From assembly GCA_937875715.1 (NCBI GenBank), contig CALEHZ010000121.1, positions 1 through 6,390 on the forward strand: a DNA stretch of 6,390 bases, given 5' to 3'. Under the pieces are notes generated by a model. It saw only the letters and a list, made by a program, of their open reading frames with translations. It searched no databases and was not told the origin of the DNA. Source of the DNA: an uncultured Campylobacter sp. GTDB taxonomy: Bacteria; Campylobacterota; Campylobacteria; Campylobacterales; Campylobacteraceae. A program made the translations under genes and the position numbers. This document shows, piece by piece, positions 1-6,357 of the stretch (position 1 is the first letter of the stretch; every line of letters starts with the position of its first letter).

Positions 1-975
1 AGTAGCGTTTGTAGCGATTGGTTGAGTTTCGCCAAAGCCAGTAGTGCTGATTCTATCAGCTGTTACGCCATGAGCTTGAAGTACTTTTGCTACAGCGATT
101 GCTCTACGCTCTGAAAGTTTTTGGTTGTAAGCTTCGCTACCAACACTATCAGTGTGGCCTTCTAGGATTACTCTATAATCAGGATTTGCAACTAACAAAT
201 CAGAAACTTCACGGATTTTTGCTTCGTATTCTGGTTTGATTTTATCGCTATCAAATGCGAAATTTACACCAAGATCAAGGCGGATAACTTTCTCACAGCC
301 CCACTCATCAACAACATGACCTTTTGGAGTGCCTGGGCAGCGATCTACATTGTCTAATACGCCATCGCCGTCCTCATCGCCGATTACTGGCTCAGCAGCT
401 GGCATTTCTACTGCTCTCTCGCCTAAGCCGATACCTAGACCTAGAGTGTAAAGTTGTTTATCTTTTCCGTGTTTAAAGCCTACTAGCTCTCTAGCTTCTA
501 GTTTAAGAGCTACTTGATCAGTGATAGCAAAGCGAAGACCAAGACCTACTTGACCAAAGCCACCATTTTCAGCTTTGTCAGCTGAGTGTTGGAAGTGTTG
601 ATATCCTACACCAAGTAGTCCATAAATACCGAATTTATCAGTAACTTCCCATAGTTTTACTAAATCTACATAAACTCTGAAAATATCAGTTTTATCAGAG
701 TGATCCTCGTATGGAAGACCCCAGTAGCCCCAGTTACCCCAAGTGTGGTAGCCCTCATCTTTATACTTTACTCTTGGAGCATACTCAGCGCCTAGCTCGA
801 TTTGAGTTAGCCAAGGTAAATCCAAGTTTTTAGCTATTCTAGCACCAAAGAATCCTTCATCTTTTGTGCCTTCGCTAGAGTGACCATAGCCAATAAGTGG
901 AGTAAGCTCATACTCATACTTACTAGCACCAAAAAGCAGACTTGCTGCACAAAGTGCGATTGCAACCTTTTTCAT
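1..975 (-). CDS. cadF: CadF-like OmpA-family outer membrane protein (3' end outside window)
   Basis: This is an outer membrane beta-barrel with a periplasmic peptidoglycan-binding domain, and 325 codons are visible. Residues 1-17 form a signal peptide (MKKVAIALC..., probable cleavage after FGA). Residues 18 to about 190 alternate as in a barrel of eight strands. Residues 199-227 form a linker with a calcium-type motif (D200, D202, D204, D208) and a cysteine pair C213/C227. The OmpA domain follows, with GHTDSVG (D276) and the peptidoglycan signature N284-x2-LS-x2-RA-x2-V (R291). The start is fixed by AAGGAG at 982-987. Much of the barrel end and the OmpA domain lines up with C. jejuni CadF as I remember it, including YNQKLSERRA. 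The fibronectin-binding FRLS position reads FAIT (149-152), so adhesin function is doubtful. Judging from CadF, only some 15-20 C-terminal residues are missing. The OmpA-family assignment is firm; the name cadF is by homology only. Confidence 0.9.
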   Translation of the reverse strand, partial: MKKVAIALCAASLLFGASKYEYELTPLIGYGHSSEGTKDEGFFGARIAKNLDLPWLTQIELGAEYAPRVKYKDEGYHTWGNWGYWGLPYEDHSDKTDIFRVYVDLVKLWEVTDKFGIYGLLGVGYQHFQHSADKAENGGFGQVGLGLRFAITDQVALKLEARELVGFKHGKDKQLYTLGLGIGLGERAVEMPAAEPVIGDEDGDGVLDNVDRCPGTPKGHVVDEWGCEKVIRLDLGVNFAFDSDKIKPEYEAKIREVSDLLVANPDYRVILEGHTDSVGSEAYNQKLSERRAIAVAKVLQAHGVTADRISTTGFGETQPIATNAT

Positions 976-1015
976 TTTTTTCTCCTTGTGAAAAATTTGT
1001 GAATTTCAAGGCGGT

Positions 1016-1021
1016 ATTCTA
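1016..1021 (-). promoter_or_regulatory. Probable -10 box of the OmpA/CadF-like gene
   Basis: The minus strand reads TAGAAT here, preceded by AAAAGTG. It lies about 40 nt upstream of the ATG at 975 and would leave a leader of roughly 34 nt carrying the AAGGAG ribosome site. Campylobacter vegetative promoters rely mainly on the -10 box with an AT-rich upstream stretch, which fits. No -35 box is claimed. Confidence 0.5.
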
Positions 1022-1117
1022 CACTTTTAAAGCTAAAAAAAACTTTAAATTCATTCAATAAAGCATAAATTTAAGTAATAATTTTTATTGTTTAGCTTTA
1101 ATTTAAACTTATTTTAC

Positions 1118-1123
1118 TATAAT
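1118..1123 (+). promoter_or_regulatory. Probable -10 box of dps
   Basis: A perfect TATAAT lies 36 nt upstream of the dps start codon, preceded by a T/A-rich stretch without a clear -35 box, as is usual for Campylobacter vegetative promoters. Transcription would start near 1130, giving a leader of about 30 nt with the ribosome site AAGGAG at 1149-1154. No convincing Fur or PerR operator could be recognised in this very AT-rich stretch. Confidence 0.6.
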
Positions 1124-1159
1124 TTCACTTGTCAAATTTTTCACACAAAAGGAGAAAAC

Positions 1160-1603
1160 ATGAAAAATGTTGTAAAACAATTAAACCAAATCCAAGCCGA
1201 TGCACACGCATTTTATGTAGCATTTCACGACTATCACTGGAATGTAAAAGGACTACAATTTTACTCAATCCACGAGTATACTGAAAAAGCCTATGATGAT
1301 ATGGGCGATTTGTTTGATGACATGGCAGAGCGCGCTTTGATGATAGGCGGTAAGCCACTTAGCGCAATTGATGAGATTGTAAAAACTGGTAAATGCGCAC
1401 CAGTTGAGGCAAAAGGCAGCTACAGTGCTGAAGAAGTGCTTGTAAATATGAAAAAAGCTTATGAGCATTTAACAAAAGAGTTTAAAAAACTTGAAGAAAT
1501 CGCTGAAAAAGCAGGTGATACTACAACTGTGACAATGGCACAAGATGGCTATGGCAAGCTTGAAAAAACACTTTGGATGCTAAATCAAGCATTAGCAAAA
1601 TAA
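1160..1603 (+). CDS. dps: Dps / NapA-type ferritin-like DNA-protection protein
   Basis: The product is a 147-aa mini-ferritin. Members of this family form 12-subunit shells that oxidise Fe(II) with hydrogen peroxide, store the iron and protect DNA in the cytoplasm. The inter-subunit ferroxidase ligands are all present with the family spacing: H26 (in HWNVKG), H38, D53 and E57. This matches the +12, +15, +4 spacing of E. coli Dps H51/H63/D78/E82. The run HWNVKGLQFYSIHEYTEKAY is nearly the same as in C. jejuni Dps, and the C-terminal LW pair (W139) also fits. I chose the ATG at 1160 because AAGGAG at 1149-1154 sits at ideal distance and the protein then has normal family length. The in-frame ATG at 1088 would lie upstream of the promoter and add 24 unrelated residues. 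The N-terminus lacks the lysine-rich tail that binds DNA in E. coli Dps. The gene is monocistronic. Confidence 0.96.
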   Translation: MKNVVKQLNQIQADAHAFYVAFHDYHWNVKGLQFYSIHEYTEKAYDDMGDLFDDMAERALMIGGKPLSAIDEIVKTGKCAPVEAKGSYSAEEVLVNMKKAYEHLTKEFKKLEEIAEKAGDTTTVTMAQDGYGKLEKTLWMLNQALAK

Positions 1604-1617
1604 GCTTTAAATTTTGT

Positions 1618-1659
1618 GGCTGAATTTTATAAAATTCAAAAAATTCATAAAATTCAGCC
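1618..1659. terminator. GC-clamped inverted repeat just after dps, possible terminator
   Basis: GGCTGAATTTTAT (1618-1630) and ATAAAATTCAGCC (1647-1659) are perfect 13-bp complements around a 16-nt loop, starting 15 nt after the dps stop codon. It could end dps transcription or act on both strands between the convergent genes. There is no strong U-run on the plus side, so efficiency is uncertain. The stem is built from units of the surrounding repeat array. Confidence 0.4.
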
Positions 1660-1679
1660 GTGAATTTTATAAAATTCAT

Positions 1680-1704
1680 AAAAAGCAGCAGTGTTTTAGC
1701 ACTG
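1680..1704 (-). terminator. Hairpin followed by T-run, candidate operon terminator
   Basis: On the minus strand CAGTG-CTAAAA-CACTG is followed by CTGCTTTTT, a small stem-loop with a downstream T5 run. It lies about 150 nt past the stop of the last operon gene and could end that transcript. The 5-bp stem is short, so this is tentative. Confidence 0.35.
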
Positions 1705-1736
1705 AATTTTATAAAATTCATAAAATTCAAATTGTT

Positions 1737-1766
1737 CGTCATTGCGAGGATAGCCAAAGCAATCCC
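1737..1766. repeat. Dispersed CGTCATTGCGAG...GCAATCCC-type repeat
   Basis: The segment begins CGTCATTGCGAGGATAGCC and ends AAAGCAATCCC, with ATTGC (1741-1745) and GCAAT (1759-1763) able to pair. It resembles short intergenic repeats of the form CATTGCGAG...GCAATC that are scattered in many bacterial genomes and often translate as RHCE-like nonsense peptides. Here one copy sits between the third and fourth palindromes. Identity to a named family cannot be settled from sequence alone. Confidence 0.5.
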
Positions 1767-1850
1767 AGTGAAAATAAAGTGAATTTTATAAAATTCATAA
1801 AATTCAAACTCTACAGCTTAGAATTTTTAGAAAATTCAAAGTCAATTTTT

Positions 1851-3638
1851 TTAAAAATTCATATTTTCAAGTTCGTCTAATTCTTTTAAATGCTTTGATT
1901 TTAAAGCATTTAAAAGCTCTAAATTTTGCTCTTTGATTTTATCAAAATTAAGCAAAATCTGGCGTAAAAACTTGCTTATAAAAGGATTTGAGCCTACGAT
2001 TTCATCTTCAAATTCATAGTAGCTAAGCTCTGTTAAAATGCGCTCTTTGGTCTCATTTAAGCTCGGAAAATATAGGCTAAAACTAAGTGGGTCGCTCTCA
2101 AAATTTTTTCTTTGATTTTGCGATTTTTGAGAGATAAATGAAAGTGCTAAGCGCAAGGCATCCAAAAAATTCGTTGAAATTTTGATGTTAATTTTCTCAA
2201 AAAATAAATCCAGCCTTGTAAGCTTATTTTCAATTTCACGCTCATAATGTAATATAAAAAGCGCATAAGTATCGCAGCTAAACTGCCTTATATTAGCATA
2301 TAGCAAATCAGAGTGTAATAAATCTGCCTTTTGCAAACTCTCATATTTTGCCTTAAAATCAAGCGCAGATTCTCTAAGTTCATTAAAAAGTTCGCTTAAA
2401 TCTGCCTTAATTTTATCTTGTAAAGAGCTAAAATTTCTTTTTAATTTATTAAAGAGTTTTTTTACATTTTCATTATCGTAAAGCAACGCATTTAAGGCGC
2501 TTTGCTCGTTTAAAATTTGGGCTTTGTAAGTGAGTTTTTCTATTTTTTGTCCAAAAACATTTTTTTTGCTTTTAAAAAATTCACACTCATGCTCGCTAAT
2601 ATGCTCCATCACAAGCTTTGCGATAAACTCAGCATTATTTTTAATCTCATCAAAAATCAGCGCAAAACTAGATTTATAAGCATTTTGCCCTTCTTCCAAA
2701 AAATTCTCATATTTTTTATGAAAAGCTAAAATCAAGCTCTCAAGTTCGCCCAAAATCCCTAAAATTCGCTTTTGCTCACTTTTCATACTATCTATAATTT
2801 CACGCATATTTTCTTTTATAAAGCCCTCTTTATCAAAAGCCTTTAAAAACTTGCGTATTTCATCAAAACCGCTATTTTTATCACCCATTAGCTCAAGCTT
2901 AGCCGAAATTGGCAAAATTGCGCTGAAATATTTATTATAAGTTACTTTGCAGTGTTCTAAAACCCTAGCAATTTCATTTTCATTTAATTTATCCTTTTGA
3001 TTTAAAAGGCAAAGCGCATGATTTTTTAGCCTTTTTGGTAGCATTTCAAGCTCTTTTAGCTCGCCAGCACGCGCTGCATTGTCAATTAAACTTAGCCAAA
3101 TAATTCCGCTGCAAACTTCTAAAATTTCTAAGGTTTCGTTCGTATCTTTGTGACTACGAGAGTTTAGCCCTGGTGTGTCTATGAAGCTAATTTGCTTTAA
3201 AATTTCGTTTGGAAGATGAATATATAGTGCTTTTACGGCTTTTAAATCCAGCCTTTGGTCTACAAAACTAGCAAGTTTGCTAATTTCAAAAAATTCTTCT
3301 CTGCCGTCTTCGTAAAGTGCTTTTAAAAAGCTTTGCGGTGCGTATTTGATAAAAGTGGGCTTTGCAGTCACTGGTATCACGCCTGTGGGCAAAATATCAG
3401 CGCCCAAAATTGCGTTTAAAAAGCTTGATTTGCCAGAGCTAAACTGCCCAACTACACCCACAAGCAAAGGCTCGTAAAACAAAGCATTTATCGCATTTAG
3501 CCGCTCTTTTAGCTCAGCGCTTGGCGCCCTTGAAGGCTCGGTTAAATACGCACAAAAGCGATCAAAATCTCCCTTAAATCCAGCCTCAAAACTCTTTTTA
3601 TAAAATTCATTATATTCAGCGATAAAAGCTTTTAGCAT
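1851..3638 (-). CDS. Bacterial dynamin-like GTPase, DLP2-type (shorter partner)
   Basis: This 595-aa large GTPase is the second of a tandem dynamin-like pair. The GTPase domain has G1 GQFSSGKSS (G64-S72), G2 T91 within IPVTAKPT, G3 DTPG (154-157), G4 NQKD (213-216) and a G5-like SAK (245-247). From about residue 275 to the end it is almost all alpha-helical, with heptad-like stretches as in the neck and trunk of dynamin-like proteins. A hydrophobic stretch around 491-525 (FLDALRLALSF, later PLSFSLYF) might be the membrane-touching tip, but that is inference. No transmembrane helix is seen. The ATG at 3638 overlaps the stop of the preceding gene as ATGCTAA, so translation is probably coupled; only a weak purine stretch precedes it. 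In C. jejuni the tandem pair Cj0411/Cj0412 forms a hetero-oligomer that tethers membranes, and the present gene matches the shorter member. The last codons and stop lie inside a degenerate repeat unit. Confidence 0.88.
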   Translation of the reverse strand: MLKAFIAEYNEFYKKSFEAGFKGDFDRFCAYLTEPSRAPSAELKERLNAINALFYEPLLVGVVGQFSSGKSSFLNAILGADILPTGVIPVTAKPTFIKYAPQSFLKALYEDGREEFFEISKLASFVDQRLDLKAVKALYIHLPNEILKQISFIDTPGLNSRSHKDTNETLEILEVCSGIIWLSLIDNAARAGELKELEMLPKRLKNHALCLLNQKDKLNENEIARVLEHCKVTYNKYFSAILPISAKLELMGDKNSGFDEIRKFLKAFDKEGFIKENMREIIDSMKSEQKRILGILGELESLILAFHKKYENFLEEGQNAYKSSFALIFDEIKNNAEFIAKLVMEHISEHECEFFKSKKNVFGQKIEKLTYKAQILNEQSALNALLYDNENVKKLFNKLKRNFSSLQDKIKADLSELFNELRESALDFKAKYESLQKADLLHSDLLYANIRQFSCDTYALFILHYEREIENKLTRLDLFFEKINIKISTNFLDALRLALSFISQKSQNQRKNFESDPLSFSLYFPSLNETKERILTELSYYEFEDEIVGSNPFISKFLRQILLNFDKIKEQNLELLNALKSKHLKELDELENMNF

Positions 3639-5683
3639 TGTTCTAATCTTTCTTTAAGCTCATTTAAAGTTTTTAAATTTTCTAAGCATTTTTGCTTTTG
3701 TAAGACAAGTTCTACGCTGCCACTATTTGCGTCATTTAAGGCTTTTAGTATTCTTGAATTTTTTGCCTGCGACTCTGCTTTTAGCTCAGAAAATTTTAAG
3801 CTTAAATTTTCTTTAAATTCTTTGCTAAATTCACAAAAAAGAGCAGAAATTTGCTCAGTTAGGTTTAAATTAAGCAAAAATTGTTTTGAATTTTCTGTGA
3901 GTTCATTATTTGCTTTTTGTAAATCACTTCCAAACTTTAAATACTCTTTAAAGCCGGTAAAATCAGGCTCAAAAGCTATTTTGTCAAGATAGTTTTTAAA
4001 CTCTGGCATTGTAAAATTAAAATCAGATAAAAGTTCGTTTAAAACAAGGCTAAAACTTAGAAGTTTTTGCTCTAAGCCTTGTTTTTGCTCTCTTAATAAA
4101 TCAATCAAAAAGTCTTTAAATGCGCTATTTGCGATAATAAAAAGGCGATTTTCATCCACTTTTTCTTTTTTGGAAATTTTATATTTTACCTCGCTTATCA
4201 CTCTATCTGCGATTTTGCTTGAAATCATCGCTATATCGCTTTGGATGTTTATTTTTATATTTGTAATTTGCTTAAAAATTTCAGCGATCTTCCTGCTTGC
4301 TTTTTCTAAATTTTCTAGCTCTTTTTCCTGTTGCGCTTTTAAGGCAAGTATTTCATCGTTTGCCGAAATGCCAGCTAGACTAAACGCCCTTGATTCTTTT
4401 TCAAAACTATCTAAAAGTTCGCTTAAAATTAACGAAATTTCTTTTTTAAAAGAGCCTAAAACAAGAGCGGCTTTTTTGGAATTTTGCCCAAAAAAACTTT
4501 CAAAAATATAGGCTTTAAGCTCGTTTATACCGGTATTTTTAAGAGCTGAAATTAAAAAATATTTTACATTTTTAGCAAGTTCTTCATTTATTTCATCAAG
4601 TTCAGCCATGATGCTTTTTTGCGTGTATTCTAGCACGCTTTCTTGCTCGCTAGCACTTAGCTTGTCAATATGACTTAAAAGCACCAAAATTTCGCTATTT
4701 TTGGTATTTAGCACAATATTTTTTAAAAACTGCATATCTTTTTTGCTACAAGCCTGTGCGCTATTCATTAGATAAATCACGCTATCGCAGTTTTTTAGGT
4801 ATTCACAGCTTAGTTTTTCACGCTCTACAATAGCATCGTCAATGCCAGGCGTATCAATGATATTTATATCTTTTAAAATCTCGCTATTTAGCCCTAGAGT
4901 GCAGCATTTGACATATTTTGCTAGCTCGCTATTAGCAGCTGTAAAATTATGAAGCTCACTAAAATCAACCATTTTATTTTCTAGTTCTTTTTTTGGCAAG
5001 TTATTTTGTTCGCAAGGTTTAAAAAATTCAATCATCGCAAAAGGGCTTTTAGCATGCTTTAATACGCAAATACTAGCAGTTTGAGGTATGTTTGAGACGC
5101 CTAGCAGATTTTGTCCAATTAGCGCATTTAAAAGGCTTGATTTGCCAGCGTTAATCACGCCACTAACAGCTATATTAAAGCTAGAATTATTCGCGCAAAT
5201 CACGGCATTTTCTAGCCTTTTGGCTAAAATCTCATCGCAGAATTTTTCAAGTTCTTGCGCAATTTCATTTAAGGCAGATAAATTCCTATGAAATGCTTTG
5301 TTAGCCGTGTTTTGAATCTTAATTTCATCAAAATTAAACGAAAGCAAAAAATTATTTAAAAGTTCAAAAAATTCAGCGCTCAAAATATCCTCGTTTTTAA
5401 GCGTTTTAAGCGCAAATATCACATCGCTGCGCCTGATTTTAAGCCTGCTTATACTAAGCAAAATCCCAGCTTGAGCACTTTGAATATTGTATTTATTTAG
5501 CTCTAAATTAGAAGTTTTTAAAATTTCTTTGAATTTTTTAAGACTGGCAAATCTGGCAAAATTTTCGCTATTACAAGCGAGCAAAATAGCGGCTATTTGG
5601 CTATCAGAGCTAAATTCTTTGCTAAAATCAAGCTTTAAAAGCTCCACGCCCCAAAGGCTTTTTAAAACATCTTTTATTTCCAA
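3632..5683 (-). CDS. Bacterial dynamin-like GTPase, DLP1-type (longer partner)
   Basis: This is a 683-aa dynamin-like protein and first member of the tandem pair. Unlike its partner it has about 165 residues, mostly helical, before the GTPase domain. GTPase motifs are G1 GVINAGKSS (G175-S183), G2 T202 in IPQTAS, G3 DTPG (277-280) followed by IDD, a non-canonical G4 SHID (337-340), and a G5-like SA (379-380). Residues 405-540 and 585-683 are rich in charged heptads, consistent with helical trunk and coiled coil. The frame opens with TTG at 5683, which overlaps the end of dsbI by 10 nt. AGGA at 5692-5695 is 8 nt upstream and supports it. A GTG at codon 13 is an alternative; there is no nearby in-frame ATG. 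By analogy with C. jejuni Cj0411/Cj0412 it is expected to assemble with the downstream DLP2-type protein at the inner membrane. Its cellular purpose is not visible from sequence. Confidence 0.88.
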   Translation of the reverse strand: MEIKDVLKSLWGVELLKLDFSKEFSSDSQIAAILLACNSENFARFASLKKFKEILKTSNLELNKYNIQSAQAGILLSISRLKIRRSDVIFALKTLKNEDILSAEFFELLNNFLLSFNFDEIKIQNTANKAFHRNLSALNEIAQELEKFCDEILAKRLENAVICANNSSFNIAVSGVINAGKSSLLNALIGQNLLGVSNIPQTASICVLKHAKSPFAMIEFFKPCEQNNLPKKELENKMVDFSELHNFTAANSELAKYVKCCTLGLNSEILKDINIIDTPGIDDAIVEREKLSCEYLKNCDSVIYLMNSAQACSKKDMQFLKNIVLNTKNSEILVLLSHIDKLSASEQESVLEYTQKSIMAELDEINEELAKNVKYFLISALKNTGINELKAYIFESFFGQNSKKAALVLGSFKKEISLILSELLDSFEKESRAFSLAGISANDEILALKAQQEKELENLEKASRKIAEIFKQITNIKINIQSDIAMISSKIADRVISEVKYKISKKEKVDENRLFIIANSAFKDFLIDLLREQKQGLEQKLLSFSLVLNELLSDFNFTMPEFKNYLDKIAFEPDFTGFKEYLKFGSDLQKANNELTENSKQFLLNLNLTEQISALFCEFSKEFKENLSLKFSELKAESQAKNSRILKALNDANSGSVELVLQKQKCLENLKTLNELKERLEQC

Positions 5684-6264
5684 AATAATTTTCCTATAAT
5701 TCTAAGAATTAAAAAGCCTAAAATAGCGATGAAAATAATCATAGAGCAATGTGCTAGGCTTAAAAACTCATACTGTGGCACCAAATACCAACCGCTGCTA
5801 TAAAGATCTACAAAAAATCTTTGAAATGCCGTTAAATTCGCATCCATTGGCACTTCTGGCGCATCAAATCCACAAAGCGCTTTTGGTTCAAACATATCGT
5901 TCCACCACTCATGTAAAGGCAGATTAAAGTGAAAATTTGGCAGCAGTTTACAGCCACTAATGCCAAAAATATCGCCTGAAATGATGCTATTTTTGATTTT
6001 AATTAGTTCGTAAGAAGAAAATATTCCATAAATTGTGCCGTATAAAACGAGCAAATAAGCAAAAAATTTCAAAAATTTTGGCAAAAAAATAGCCAAAATA
6101 GCACCCAAAAACACCACAAAAAACGCATAGCGAATATAAACACAGCGCTCACAAGGCATCATAAAAAGCAAATGTTGGAAAATAACATGAGCCATAAACA
6201 CGCTAAAAACGCAAATACAAGCAATCAAAAGCCAAAAATGATTTGATTTTATAAAAGTTTTCAT
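5674..6264 (-). CDS. dsbI: DsbB-family disulfide oxidoreductase DsbI
   Basis: This inner-membrane protein of 196 aa would re-oxidise a periplasmic DsbA/DsbL-type thiol oxidase and pass electrons to quinone. Four hydrophobic segments fit DsbB topology, at about 10-33, 43-61, 64-84 and 168-190. The first periplasmic active site is PCERC (C38, C41), with R45 placed like the quinone-site arginine of E. coli DsbB. The second redox pair is C105 and C131 in the long loop. That loop, reading NLPLHEWW, then CGFDAPEVP, FFVDLYSSGWYLVP and LAHCSM, follows the DsbI of the DsbL/DsbI pair rather than classic DsbB. It is the short form, without the beta-propeller extension of C. jejuni Cj0017c. It is the first gene of the operon; no DsbL/DsbA partner is in the window. 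The ATG at 6264 lacks a clear ribosome site, but no better start exists before the first membrane segment. Confidence 0.9.
   Translation of the reverse strand: MKTFIKSNHFWLLIACICVFSVFMAHVIFQHLLFMMPCERCVYIRYAFFVVFLGAILAIFLPKFLKFFAYLLVLYGTIYGIFSSYELIKIKNSIISGDIFGISGCKLLPNFHFNLPLHEWWNDMFEPKALCGFDAPEVPMDANLTAFQRFFVDLYSSGWYLVPQYEFLSLAHCSMIIFIAILGFLILRIIGKLFWK
5692..5695 (-). promoter_or_regulatory. Ribosome binding site supporting a TTG start
   Basis: AGGA on the minus strand lies within the last codons of dsbI, 8 nt before the TTG at 5683. It is the only Shine-Dalgarno-like element near the start of the DLP1-type gene and decides the start choice. Confidence 0.5.
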
Positions 6265-6290
6265 AAGGCTAATTTTACTAATATTTTGTA

Positions 6291-6296
6291 AATATA
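6291..6296 (-). promoter_or_regulatory. Candidate -10 box for the dsbI-DLP operon
   Basis: The minus strand reads TATATT about 27 nt before the dsbI ATG, which would give a short leader. A TAAAAT closer in (6272-6277) is an alternative that would make the message nearly leaderless, which would also explain the missing ribosome site. AT-richness makes both uncertain. Confidence 0.25.
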
Positions 6297-6311
6297 AATG
6301 AATTTTTTGGC

Positions 6312-6357
6312 TGAATTTTTTAAAGTAAATTTTATAAAATTCACTTTAAAAAATTCA
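6312..6357. repeat. 46-bp near-perfect palindrome of the same repeat family
   Basis: TGAATTTTTTAAAGT (6312-6326) and ACTTTAAAAAATTCA (6343-6357) are exact complements. The interior is an almost intact copy of the 18-bp palindrome of the dps-downstream array, so the whole 46 bp is self-complementary except one mismatched pair (6327 A against 6342 C). It lies about 50 bp upstream of dsbI. A direct repeat TGAATTTTTT precedes it at 6299-6308. Downstream, GCCG (6362-6365) and CAGTGCTAAAA (6366-6376) repeat modules also found in the array at 1604-1850. No gene is seen in 6265-6390. Confidence 0.85.

Larger units (their letters stand above)
1621..1861. repeat. Array of 9-bp TAAAATTCA units forming 18-bp palindromes
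   Basis: Between convergent dps and the DLP2-type gene, the 9-mer TAAAATTCA and its complement recur. Four perfect copies of the palindrome TGAATTTTATAAAATTCA lie at 1621-1638, 1661-1678, 1703-1720 and 1780-1797. Extra same-direction units follow at 1639-1647 (variant AAAAATTCA), 1648-1656, 1721-1729 and 1798-1806. Degenerate copies lie at 1820-1838 and 1844-1861, the last overlapping the stop codon of the downstream gene. Everything in 1604-1850 is either this array or the inserts between its units (hairpin 1680-1704, dispersed repeat 1737-1766). No credible gene is present. Small reading frames here encode only repetitive NFIKF/EFYKI-like peptides. Confidence 0.9.

Noticed and set aside
1077..1089. 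Inverted repeat AATAATTTTTATT as a PerR- or Fur-like operator for dps
   Set aside because: It is a 5-bp AT-only inverted repeat in a very AT-rich stretch, so chance is likely and no distinctive consensus was matched.
1088..1159. Upstream in-frame ATG that would extend dps by 24 residues
   Set aside because: It lies upstream of the TATAAT box, lacks a ribosome site, and adds residues absent from the Dps family; AAGGAG at 1149-1154 marks the true start at 1160.
1604..1850. CRISPR array
   Set aside because: Units are 9-18 bp palindromes with irregular or no spacers and no cas gene nearby.
1614..1861. Insertion sequence with terminal inverted repeats
   Set aside because: No transposase frame is present between or near the repeats in the window.
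1614..1880. Open frames on both strands across the repeat array (88 and 78 codons)
   Set aside because: Their translations are NFIKF/EFYKI repeats produced by 9-bp units being three codons long. There is no ribosome site, no recognisable domain, and they overlap real genes.
4170..4511. Opposite-strand frames inside the dynamin-like genes
   Set aside because: They are shadow frames with hydrophobic low-complexity translation and no ribosome site, fully inside well-supported genes.
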